Origin: Chloroflexota bacterium
GTDB taxonomy: Bacteria; Chloroflexota; Dehalococcoidia; DSTF01; JACRBR01
Direction of reading: 5' to 3'
Length of the DNA stretch: 5,520 nucleotides
Assembly: GCA_021813085.1 (NCBI GenBank)
Contig: JAKAMA010000189.1
Location: 1 to 5,520 of the forward strand
In this document: piece by piece, positions 1-5,357 of the stretch
Layout: the number at the start of each line of letters is the position of its first letter
Numbering within the stretch: position 1 is the stretch's first letter
The notes under the pieces: model-generated
Told to the model about the DNA's origin: nothing
Databases searched by the model: none
What the model saw: only the letters and a program-made list of their open reading frames with translations
Position numbers and translations under genes: made by a program

Positions 1-54
1 CGGAACCGGTCGAGCATCGAAGGGAGTGTACCGCCTGGCGGCGCGGCGGGTGTT
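1..54. other. Left edge, no supported gene
   Basis: Plus-strand frames stay open through here but run on into the repeat block with Gly/Arg-rich translations, so a gene end cannot be placed. On the minus strand an ATG at 17-15 (MLDRF, then the edge) has TACACT at 30-25, seven bases upstream, which would suit a leaderless start; five codons are too few to call it. Confidence 0.3.
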
Positions 55-113
55 GGAGATGGGAGATGGGAGGTGGGAGGTGGGAGGTTGGAGGTCGGAG
101 GTCGGAGGTCGGA
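55..113 (+). repeat. GGAGRTN heptamer tandem array with G-quadruplex pattern
   Basis: Eight consecutive 7-bp units run from 55 to 110 (GGAGATG x2, GGAGGTG x2, GGAGGTT, GGAGGTC x3), followed by GGA. The units drift in order from ATG through GTG to GTC, as expected of stepwise tandem expansion. Positions 61-84 have four GGG tracts separated by 4-nt loops (AGAT, AGGT, AGGT), a canonical intramolecular G4 pattern on the plus strand. It is non-coding as far as can be seen. Confidence 0.85.
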
Positions 114-195
114 TCGGGCGACGGCGGGCGGCGCGGTCGACGGTGCATCGCCGCCCAGCCGGAGCACGGAGCTGAAGCTCCTTCGCTACGGCAGC
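111..195. repeat. Composite GC-rich repeat, copy A
   Basis: About 85 bp beginning GGATCGGGCGACGGCGGG and ending CTTCGCTACGGCAGC, nearly identical to copy C at 350-433 and partly to copy B at 255-316. It contains an inverted repeat GGAGCT-GA-AGCTCC (168-181). It directly follows the heptamer array, as copy C also does, so array plus unit appear to have been duplicated together. No ORF with protein-like character is seen in it. Confidence 0.8.
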
Positions 196-211
196 GGGTG
201 ACGCCGCTGGA

Positions 212-233
212 GCGCAGCCGCCCCCGGCTGCGC
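212..233. repeat. GC hairpin between repeat copies A and B
   Basis: GCGCAGCCG (212-220) and CGGCTGCGC (225-233) form a perfect 9-bp stem with a CCCC loop. Outside it, GGCAGC (190-195) and GCTGCC (247-252) could extend a larger interrupted cruciform. Function unknown; probably part of the repeat element. Confidence 0.55.
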
Positions 234-254
234 CTCGCCGTACGGGGCTGCCCT

Positions 255-316
255 GGCGACGCGGGCGGCGCGGTCGACGGTGCATCGCGGCCCGACCGGA
301 GCACGGAGCTACAGCT
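255..316. repeat. Composite GC-rich repeat, copy B (shorter, diverged)
   Basis: GGCGACGCGGGCGGCGCGGTC and the following GACGGTGCATCG core match copies A and C. It then diverges slightly (CGGCCCGACC) and ends at GGAGCTACAGCT, where the palindrome is broken. It lacks the preceding heptamers and the CTTCGCTACGGCAGC end. The next heptamer array starts six bases later. Confidence 0.7.
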
Positions 317-321
317 ATGTT

Positions 322-352
322 GGAGGTGAGAGGTTGGAGGTCGGAGGTCGGA
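322..352 (+). repeat. Second GGAGGTN heptamer array
   Basis: Four 7-bp units (GGAGGTG, AGAGGTT, GGAGGTC, GGAGGTC) followed by GGA lead straight into composite copy C. This is the same arrangement as 55-113 leading into copy A, with fewer units and without the G4-forming GGG spacing. Confidence 0.75.
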
Positions 353-433
353 TCGGGCGACGGCGGGCGCGCGGTCGACGGTGCATCGCCGCCCGGCCGG
401 AGCACGGAGCTGCAGCTCCTTCGCTACGGCAGC
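350..433. repeat. Composite GC-rich repeat, copy C
   Basis: About 84 bp matching copy A almost throughout, with a small deletion (GCGGGCGCGCGG against GCGGGCGGCGCGG) and a few substitutions. Its centre GGAGCTGCAGCTCC (406-419) is a perfect 14-bp palindrome. The terminator-like hairpin of the leftward gene begins 12 bp after its end. Confidence 0.8.
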
Positions 434-444
434 CCAACGCACGA

Positions 445-474
445 AGGGCTCCCCGCATCCCTGCGAGGAGCCCT
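445..474 (-). terminator. Hairpin downstream of the 528-1949 gene
   Basis: Arms AGGGCTCC (445-452) and GGAGCCCT (467-474) pair perfectly. Inside them CGCA (454-457) pairs with TGCG (462-465) around a TCCC loop, giving a 12-bp stem with one internal mismatch. It starts 54 bp after the minus-strand stop. The sequence after it on the minus strand (TTCGTGCG) is not a real T tract, so it may be a weak or Rho-assisted terminator or a 3' stabiliser. Confidence 0.5.
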
Positions 475-527
475 CCGTGGCGTTGACCGTTGCTCACGCG
501 CCCGTACAGACGCGCGGGGTGGTCAGG

Positions 528-1949
528 TTACTTCGCGCGCCGGACGACGATGCCGCCGCCGACGAGGACGAAGCTGCCGAGAGCGAGCGCGACCAGCGTC
601 CACAGCGGGAAGCCGGCGTTGCTGCTCTGGCCCAGGTAGCCGCCCGTACCGGTGTTCGGCGCCGTAACGCCGGTCACCGGGGTAGCCGTGGGTGCCGGAG
701 CCCCTGCCGCCGCGGTCGCCGTGGCGAGCGACGGCTGGCAGGCCACGAGGATCGAGGACTGCGCCGTGCCGATCAAGCCACCCAGCGTTGAGGCCGAAAC
801 GGTGACGACCACGCCGGACGTGTTACCGGACAGCGGCGTGATGACGCTGCTGGCGGTGCCGCCGGTGGTCGTCGTGTTAATCGGGTTCGCCGTGCCGAGA
901 GCAACGACGCTGAAGTTCACCGGGGTGCCGTCGACGACGTTGTTGCCCGCGGAGTCCGTGACTTTCGCGGTCACGGTCGACGTCGTCTTGCCGTCGCACG
1001 GGATCGCCGCCGGCGACGCCGTCAGGGCGATGTTCGCCGGGACGCCGGTGACGGTGACGTTCTGCGAGACGGAGAAGCCCGCCGGGGCCGCCATCGTCGT
1101 GTCCTCAGGCCCCGTCGGGGCCGCGCTGACCGCGATCGGGCCGCCACTAGAGTTGCCGCAGTACGAGTCGACGGCGGCAATCGTCTTGCCATCCGACTGC
1201 ACCTGCGTCGTCAACTGCTGCGACGTTGTCGTCAGGCTACCGGCGGTGTTGCCAATGGCAACGGTTGCCGCGCTGGCCGTCTTGAAGGTCGGGGCGTAGC
1301 CGACCAGGGCGTTGCCGGCGATGTCGGTGTACGTCATCGTCGCCGCGCCGTTGACAGGCGACGACTGCGAGGCCGCGACCGCGCAGGATACAGCGCCCGC
1401 TTGGACGGTGGCCTTGCTCACCGTGAGGGCGACGTTGTGGACGGCGCCGACGCTCTTCAGGGCGATCGAGTTGACCGAGATGGCGTCCTGGGTCGCGGTG
1501 ACGACATTGCCGGACACGAATGAGCCGATGCCGGTCACCTGCCACACGGCGACCGGGCTAGCGCCCGACGGAACCTGCGTCGCCACGTTGTCACACGCCG
1601 GGGTGCAGACGAGGCCGTTGCCGTTCAGCGTCATGGGTGAAACAGAACCGTTCGTCTGCACGACGATGTAGGTGGCCCCCACATTCCCGGTGTCCATGTT
1701 AATCTGCCCGCCGCTGGCAGTCTGGATCGCCGTGAGGCTCGTCAGGAAGGGTTGTACACTGGTGGCGGTCCACGGCGTCGCCAACGGCGCCGGCGGGGTG
1801 GCTCCGTTGTTGACGCCGTTCGCGAACGCAACATTCGCGTTCGCGACCCACACGGTGGCGGGAGCGGCGGAGGCCTGCGGGGCCGCCAGGCTCCCGAATC
1901 CGACGATGGCCAGCGCGAGCGCTGCCACCGCCAATACGATCTTCTTCAA
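528..1949 (-). CDS. Secreted Ig-like surface protein with C-terminal APNTG anchor
   Basis: 473 residues. A Sec signal peptide (KK at 2-3, hydrophobic core 4-23) has a likely cut after the ASA at 26-28. Residues about 173-277 look like a diverged beta-rich Ig-like unit. Residues about 303-404 are a clear bacterial Ig-like domain of the invasin/Big_1 style (SPAAIPCDG, TAKVTDSAGN, GTPVNF, ITPLSG, SSILVAC). The tail has a Pro/Ala/Thr linker (405-429), APNTG (430-434), a membrane helix (447-469) and RRAK. All six cysteines (115, 119, 189, 264, 318, 404) lie outside the helix and form plausible disulfide pairs, C318-C404 bracketing the last domain. No catalytic motif is seen, so an adhesive or structural cell-surface role is inferred. 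The start is TTG, chosen because a perfect AGGAGG precedes it by 8 nt and MKKIVLAV begins a proper signal peptide. The last domain is paralogous to that of the gene at 3525-5300. Exact function is unknown. Confidence 0.9.
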   Translation of the reverse strand: MKKIVLAVAALALAIVGFGSLAAPQASAAPATVWVANANVAFANGVNNGATPPAPLATPWTATSVQPFLTSLTAIQTASGGQINMDTGNVGATYIVVQTNGSVSPMTLNGNGLVCTPACDNVATQVPSGASPVAVWQVTGIGSFVSGNVVTATQDAISVNSIALKSVGAVHNVALTVSKATVQAGAVSCAVAASQSSPVNGAATMTYTDIAGNALVGYAPTFKTASAATVAIGNTAGSLTTTSQQLTTQVQSDGKTIAAVDSYCGNSSGGPIAVSAAPTGPEDTTMAAPAGFSVSQNVTVTGVPANIALTASPAAIPCDGKTTSTVTAKVTDSAGNNVVDGTPVNFSVVALGTANPINTTTTGGTASSVITPLSGNTSGVVVTVSASTLGGLIGTAQSSILVACQPSLATATAAAGAPAPTATPVTGVTAPNTGTGGYLGQSSNAGFPLWTLVALALGSFVLVGGGIVVRRAK

Positions 1950-1957
1950 CTGTGTTT

Positions 1958-1963
1958 CCTCCT
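1958..1963 (-). promoter_or_regulatory. Ribosome binding site deciding a TTG start
   Basis: On the minus strand this reads AGGAGG, a full match to the anti-Shine-Dalgarno core, followed by 8 nt (AAACACAG) and then TTG at 1949-1947. No ATG or GTG near it opens a better signal peptide, so this site fixes the rare TTG as the start of the surface protein. Confidence 0.85.
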
Positions 1964-2070
1964 GATTGGGTGGCGCCGGGCTCTCCTCAAGCTCCAGCGC
2001 GTTCGGCCGAATGTGTCCCTCATGGTCTTGTGTGCTTCTTGCCGCGCGGCGGACGGCTCCTGCCCGGTGT

Positions 2071-2104
2071 CCGCGTCGTCCTCGGCCGAGTGATCACGAC
2101 GCGG
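2071..2104. other. Inverted repeat in the leader of the 528-1949 gene
   Basis: CCGCGTCGT (2071-2079) and ACGACGCGG (2096-2104) form a perfect 9-bp stem. The 16-nt loop contains the 10-bp palindrome CTCGGCCGAG (2081-2090), followed by the overlapping palindrome GTGATCAC (2090-2097). A further palindrome GCCGCGCGGC lies at 2041-2050. This could be an operator for a dimeric regulator or a folded 5' leader; I recognise neither a known operator nor a known riboswitch. Confidence 0.4.
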
Positions 2105-2347
2105 GCGGGCGGACGAGGTCAGTCTCCGCAGCTTGGCCTCCTGCCCTCCTTTCTTCCGTCATCGCTGGCGGGGGGTCCACCGCTTCCGTGCGGGGTCGTA
2201 CACAGCACAGAACCCCTCGAAGGGGGGCTCCACGCTGTAGAACGCCCGGGACGCTGGAAAGGTTAACCGGGGGTTGGGCGGTTTTACATCAGGGAACACC
2301 CGCGGTTGGAGGGCGGAGAGAGGAGGCCGGAGGTGGGAGGAGAGGCG

Positions 2348-2353
2348 TATGAT
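2348..2353 (+). promoter_or_regulatory. Possible -10 element for the caspase-like gene
   Basis: TATGAT matches five of six positions of TATAAT in a very GC-rich region and lies 66 bp upstream of the ATG at 2419. No TTGACA-like -35 is found at 16-18 bp upstream; that stretch is G/A-rich repeat. The call rests on the -10 alone. Confidence 0.3.
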
Positions 2354-2377
2354 GTGAGGAGGATGAGGCCGGGCGCG

Positions 2378-2405
2378 ATGTTAGATGTTGGATGTTAGAT
2401 GTTGG
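2378..2405 (+). repeat. ATGTTRG heptamer array at the start of the caspase-like gene
   Basis: Four perfect 7-bp units alternate ATGTTAG, ATGTTGG, ATGTTAG, ATGTTGG (2378, 2385, 2392, 2399). The last unit overlaps the likely ribosome site GGAAGG of the ATG at 2419. Each unit contributes an ATG; because 7 is not a multiple of 3, only the one at 2392 is in frame with the gene. Confidence 0.85.
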
Positions 2406-2418
2406 AAGGCGGCGTGTT

Positions 2419-3204
2419 ATGTCGAGTTTCTGGCGGGTAGCGGCCTGGTCGGGGCGCGCGCGGTGGGGGGTGGTGCTCGCTGGGGCCGTGGCGCTGGCCG
2501 CCGCCGGGGGCTTCTTCGCGTACGGCCACCGGGGCGGCGGCGGGCCGCCGCGCGCCGTCATCATCGACCAGCTCGCCTCGACCGACCCCAACCCGGCATT
2601 CGTGCGCGAGGCGACCCACCTGCTGGAGGGCGCGGGCTACCGCGTCGACTACGTGCCGGCCAAGGACGTGACCGTCGACTTCTATCGCGACCTGCCGCTT
2701 CACGGCTACCGCTTCCTGCTCTTGCGCAGCCACTCGTACGGCAACCGCGGCTTTCGCGACCCGGTGACGGGCGCCCTGCGCGCCCTCCGGCAGGTTGGCC
2801 TGTTCACCACAGAGCCCTACACGACGACGGCGCACGTCGAGCTGCAGGCCCGGAGCGTGGTCGATGTCGGCCTCTACAACGGTGCGCCGGGCCCGACGTT
2901 CGGCATCGCGCCGGGCTTCGTCACGGCGGACATGCGCGGGCGGTTCGACGGGGCGACGCTCTTGCTGATGGGCTGCGACGGCCTCAGCACGCCCACGCTG
3001 GCGAGCGCGTTCCAGGCGCGCGGCGTGCGCCGGTTCATCGGCTGGGACAGCGACGTCACGGCGCAGCACACGGACGCGGCGACGATGGCGTTGCTGCGGG
3101 CGCTCCTCGTCGAGCATCAGAGCGCCGTGGCGGCGGTCGCGAAGGTGGCGGCGAGCGCGGGGCCGGACCCGGTGTACGGCGGGCGGCTGCGGCTGTTCCC
3201 GTAG
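2419..3204 (+). CDS. Membrane-tethered caspase-fold (clan CD) hydrolase-like protein
   Basis: 261 residues. R6, R13 and R15 precede a single hydrophobic segment (about 16-36), so the positive-inside rule puts the rest outside the membrane; a Gly/Pro linker follows. The remainder fits a caspase/CHAT/gingipain-type fold: strand RAVIID (45-50), helix (57-73), strand RVDYVP (75-80), helix (85-95), strand YRFLLL ending in SH (H105), then TLLLMGC (C186), helix TPTLASAFQARG, strand VRRFIGWDSDV and a final RLRLFP. H105 and C186 sit where the clan CD His/Cys dyad is expected, and CDGLSTPTLASAF...GVRRFIGW mirrors the CHAT pattern of Cys-helix-'GARAVV'-W. Activity, substrate and exact family are unproven. 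The ATG at 2419 is preferred (GGAAGG at 2404-2409, 9 nt upstream); an in-frame ATG at 2392 lies inside a heptamer repeat and would add nine residues. The gene is transcribed opposite to its neighbours and flanked by repeat arrays. Confidence 0.8.
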   Translation: MSSFWRVAAWSGRARWGVVLAGAVALAAAGGFFAYGHRGGGGPPRAVIIDQLASTDPNPAFVREATHLLEGAGYRVDYVPAKDVTVDFYRDLPLHGYRFLLLRSHSYGNRGFRDPVTGALRALRQVGLFTTEPYTTTAHVELQARSVVDVGLYNGAPGPTFGIAPGFVTADMRGRFDGATLLLMGCDGLSTPTLASAFQARGVRRFIGWDSDVTAQHTDAATMALLRALLVEHQSAVAAVAKVAASAGPDPVYGGRLRLFP

Positions 3205-3220
3205 GCGGGGCGGGGGCAAC

Positions 3221-3238
3221 CACAGATGACACAGATGG
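3221..3238 (+). repeat. CACAGATGN tandem nonamers
   Basis: CACAGATGA (3221-3229) and CACAGATGG (3230-3238) are two adjacent 9-bp units starting 17 bp after the plus-strand stop. They precede the ATGTTGG array by 8 bp. Non-coding; function unknown. Confidence 0.6.
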
Positions 3239-3246
3239 GCGGGGGG

Positions 3247-3267
3247 ATGTTGGATGTTGGATGTTGG
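3247..3267 (+). repeat. ATGTTGG heptamer array downstream of the caspase-like gene
   Basis: Three perfect ATGTTGG units (3247, 3254, 3261), followed by GGGTTAGAGG, a decayed extension. This is the same unit and orientation as the array at 2378-2405, so the plus-strand gene is bracketed by direct copies of one heptamer family. Confidence 0.85.
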
Positions 3268-3322
3268 GGGTTAGAGGCCGCGTTTCGGCGGATGGTCTGG
3301 CGATCCCCGGCGCGCACTCGTA

Positions 3323-3344
3323 GCGCGGGCTTTTCAGCCCGCGC
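3323..3344. repeat. GC-rich hairpin (REP-like) in convergent intergenic region
   Basis: GCGCGGGCT (3323-3331) and AGCCCGCGC (3336-3344) form a perfect 9-bp stem with a TTTC loop. It lies 119 bp after the plus-strand stop. The form 'GCGGGCTTTTCAGCCCGC' is the kind of element often scattered through genomes as a REP-like repeat (recalled, not searched). It could also help end the plus-strand transcript, but no T tract follows. Confidence 0.45.
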
Positions 3345-3429
3345 GAACCGCACGGGCAACGCCACGCCGTAGGGGGATACGCAGGACGTCTCGCGTACGC
3401 GGGGGAGCAGGTGGCTCACGGAGAGATGA

Positions 3430-3460
3430 AGAAGCGGCGCCCCGAAAGGGCGCCGCTTCT
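3430..3460. terminator. Strong convergent-region terminator hairpin
   Basis: AGAAGCGGCGCCC (3430-3442) and GGGCGCCGCTTCT (3448-3460) form a perfect 13-bp GC-rich stem with a CGAAA loop. It lies between two convergent genes, 65 bp past the stop of the minus-strand gene. On the minus strand the stem ends in TTCT followed by TCATCTC, a moderately pyrimidine-rich tail. Its position suits termination from either side; with the hairpin at 3496-3524 it makes a double block for leftward transcription. Confidence 0.6.
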
Positions 3461-3495
3461 GTCGTACGCGATACGTGAACTCGTAGCGGGCTTCC

Positions 3496-3524
3496 CGATG
3501 CGGGCCGTACGGTAGCCCGCATCG
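3496..3524 (-). terminator. Hairpin immediately after the 3525-5300 stop codon
   Basis: CGATGCGGGC (3496-3505) and GCCCGCATCG (3515-3524) form a perfect 10-bp stem with a 9-nt loop, directly abutting the TAG at 3527-3525. There is no T tract. It is likely a transcript end or 3' protecting structure for the leftward operon. Confidence 0.5.
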
Positions 3525-5300
3525 CTATCGCACGCGTTTCAGCGCACGGCGGGTGCCGGCGAGGGCCACGGCCGCCGCGGCGAGCGCGAGCGCGGGCCAC
3601 CACGTCAGGCTGCCGGGGCCGCTCGCACCGAGCGGGCCGCTGCCCGTGTTCGGTGCGGTGATGCCGACCGGGGCCGTGCCCGCGGCACCCGGCGCGCCGC
3701 CTGGTGCGGCACCGCCGGGTGCTGCGCCTCCGGGCGTTGTGGCGCCGTTACAGGCCACCAGGATGGACTGCATCAGGTTGAGCTGCGGGAAGCCACCTAC
3801 GAATGGCGTAACAGTCACGGTGACGCCCGACGTGACGCCGGACAGCGGCGTAATCGTCGTCGTGGCGATGCCCTTGTCATTCGTCGTGGTGTCGATCGGG
3901 TTGGCGGTGCCGAGGATAGGCGAGTAGAAGTTCACGGCGGTGCCGCTCAGCGCCGGGGTGCCATCGGCATCCGTCACCGCGGCCGAGACGGTGGACGTCG
4001 TCGTGCCATCGCAGGGGATGCTCGCCGGGGCTGCGGACAGCGTCATCGACACGGGTGCCGGACTGACGTTGAAGCTGGTCTCGCTGAACCCGCCCGTGGC
4101 TCCGAAGTCGGCCGTGATGCCGCCGGGAATCATCTGCGTAAGCGTCGCCCTCACCGTGACCTTGCCAGCCACCGCCGTCGATGGCGCGCAGAGGATGTTG
4201 GGGGCGCCGTACCCGAAGCCGCCGAGGTTCAGGGTGGGCGTGTACGGCTGCGCGAGGATCCCCTGCTTGTCGAAGTTCGTGGGCGTCACGCCGTCGGTGG
4301 CGAAGTTCTGCCCATCCACCGGGACACCGTTGTTATCGACGGTCCAGTCCACCCAGGCGCCGGCGATGGACGTCCCGTTGATATCGAGCGCGCGCGCGAC
4401 GATCACGGTTTTCTCCGCCTGGGCGAGCGCCTTGGTAACGAAGGACACGCTGGCGGAGAAGGGACAGGCCGTGGACACCGACTCGTACGGCGGCACCGCA
4501 GGATTGGTCGGGGCGATGCAGTCCGGAAAGATGCAGCCCGGGCCAGCGGGCGGCGGCCGATTCGTGAGCGTGCCGGTCACCGGCACGCCGGCCTGGATCG
4601 CCTTCTCCAGCGTGAAGAACTGCACGGTGCGTGGCTCGCCGACGACTGTGAACGGCAGCGGCTCGATGATGCCGAACTGCTCCACGGTGATCGTCTGGGG
4701 GCCCAGCGTTGGGCACGTCACGAGCGTGCACTGGATGTAGGCGACGACCACGTGGTCCGGGGCGAAGGTGGGGTTCGGGTTCGTCACATTGGGGCCGCCG
4801 CAGTCCGAGTCCGGGTACGTCCCGAGGCCGTCACAGCGGTACGTCTGCGTCCCCGACTCGAGGAACCGGCCGGCGGTGGTGTTGAATGTAACGGCGCCCA
4901 CGCCACGCACGAACGCAAGAATCGCGAAGGTGCTCAGGCTGGCGCCGCCGCCGTCGGCCTGGTGCACCTGGCCGCCGCTAAAGGTCGCGAGGTTGGTGAA
5001 GTCGGTCGGGCTGATCACGGTGTTGGTCGGGAGGTGCTTGCCCTGATTGTTCGCGACCGCGAGCAGCGCCGCATCGCCTCCAGTGCTCGAGTAGTCCAAG
5101 CCACCCAACGGGAAGATGGTGCAGCCCGCAGACGTGAAGGTGCTGCTCTTTGTCAACGCCGTGCAGATGCCCGAATTGATCAGCATCAGCTCCTGCGGGT
5201 CCGCGTGCGCGGCCTTGGGCGGTGACGACGGGATGCCGAAGACGACGGCCATGGCCAGCAGCGCGAGGGCTCCTGTCATGCGGACGATGATGTGCTTCAC
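3525..5300 (-). CDS. Large secreted Ig-like surface protein with C-terminal APNTG anchor
   Basis: 591 residues. The signal peptide (1-33) ends at AHA|DP. Residues 34-290 are a Cys-containing region I do not recognise (CDGLGTYPDSDCGG near 156-169; CTLVTC at 191-196). About 291-395 resembles an Ig-like unit (TVIVARALDINGT, WVDWTVDNNG, KVTVRATLT). About 415-517 is an invasin/Big_1-style Ig domain closely matching the one in the 528-1949 product: both have AIPCDG or SIPCDG, GTANPI, ITPLSG and SILVAC. A Gly/Ala/Pro-rich spacer (519-547) leads to APNTG (549-553), a membrane helix (about 565-582) and a basic tail (RRALKRVR). Twelve cysteines, all extracytoplasmic, suggest disulfides. The start is GTG with AAGGAGG close upstream. 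The gene lies 57 bp downstream of another anchored-protein gene, so an operon is likely. A surface structural or adhesive role is inferred; no enzymatic motif is visible. Confidence 0.9.
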   Translation of the reverse strand: MKHIIVRMTGALALLAMAVVFGIPSSPPKAAHADPQELMLINSGICTALTKSSTFTSAGCTIFPLGGLDYSSTGGDAALLAVANNQGKHLPTNTVISPTDFTNLATFSGGQVHQADGGGASLSTFAILAFVRGVGAVTFNTTAGRFLESGTQTYRCDGLGTYPDSDCGGPNVTNPNPTFAPDHVVVAYIQCTLVTCPTLGPQTITVEQFGIIEPLPFTVVGEPRTVQFFTLEKAIQAGVPVTGTLTNRPPPAGPGCIFPDCIAPTNPAVPPYESVSTACPFSASVSFVTKALAQAEKTVIVARALDINGTSIAGAWVDWTVDNNGVPVDGQNFATDGVTPTNFDKQGILAQPYTPTLNLGGFGYGAPNILCAPSTAVAGKVTVRATLTQMIPGGITADFGATGGFSETSFNVSPAPVSMTLSAAPASIPCDGTTTSTVSAAVTDADGTPALSGTAVNFYSPILGTANPIDTTTNDKGIATTTITPLSGVTSGVTVTVTPFVGGFPQLNLMQSILVACNGATTPGGAAPGGAAPGGAPGAAGTAPVGITAPNTGSGPLGASGPGSLTWWPALALAAAAVALAGTRRALKRVR

Positions 5301-5304
5301 TGCT

Positions 5305-5311
5305 CCTCCTT
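5305..5311 (-). promoter_or_regulatory. Ribosome binding site for a GTG start
   Basis: The minus strand reads AAGGAGG, then AGCA, then GTG at 5300-5298. The gap of about 4-5 nt is short but workable. The site supports the GTG over the in-frame ATG seven codons further in, which would remove the positively charged start of the signal peptide. Confidence 0.7.
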
Positions 5312-5357
5312 GCTCGTGCGGCGCTCGATCGGCCGTCGCGTCATGGTCGCTGTGTCG

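Larger units (their letters stand above)
1964..2377. other. Divergent intergenic region, no gene seen
   Basis: This stretch between the divergent genes must contain the promoter of the leftward surface-protein gene, but no convincing -35/-10 pair is visible on the minus strand. It contains several inverted repeats (2041-2050, 2071-2104, CCCCT/AGGGG at 2213-2225, GGTTAACC at 2261-2268), two direct copies of CTCCTGCCC (2057-2065, 2138-2146), and a G/A-rich degenerate heptamer-like tract at about 2305-2346. Open frames through it have repeat-like, low-complexity products and are not called. Confidence 0.5.

Noticed and set aside
55..433. CRISPR array
   Set aside because: Units are 7 bp tandem repeats or irregularly spaced 60-85 bp copies; there are no regular repeat-spacer alternations and no cas genes.
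430..553. Calling the tails standard LPXTG sortase signals
   Set aside because: The first position is Ala or Pro and not Leu, and the helix begins 11 or more residues after the motif, so a standard LPXTG assignment would overstate the evidence. Positions given are residue numbers within the two full-length proteins.
66..667. Several overlapping open frames across the left repeat block
   Set aside because: Their products are translations of GGAGGTC heptamers and the composite repeat (Gly/Arg/Ser-rich), in multiple frames and both strands, with no start signal.
652..1299. 215-codon plus-strand open frame
   Set aside because: It is the complement of the well-supported surface-protein gene; its Val/Ala/Pro-rich product has no domain or signal and arises from high-GC antisense reading.
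1964..2310. Known riboswitch or tRNA in the intergenic region
   Set aside because: No c-di-GMP-I core pattern, and no tRNA arms or CCA-type end could be found on either strand by eye.
2395..3219. 274-codon minus-strand open frame
   Set aside because: It is antisense to the caspase-like gene; the Arg/Ala/His-rich product is typical of a high-GC shadow frame, while the plus frame has a coherent fold.
2385..3323. 312-codon plus-strand open frame, longer than the chosen gene
   Set aside because: It starts inside the heptamer repeat and yields an Arg/Gly/Ala-rich product without hydrophobic strands; the neighbouring frame has the membrane segment and the His/Cys motifs.
3940..4740. 266-codon plus-strand open frame
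   Set aside because: It lies wholly antisense to the 591-residue surface protein, has no ribosome site, and its translation is low-complexity.
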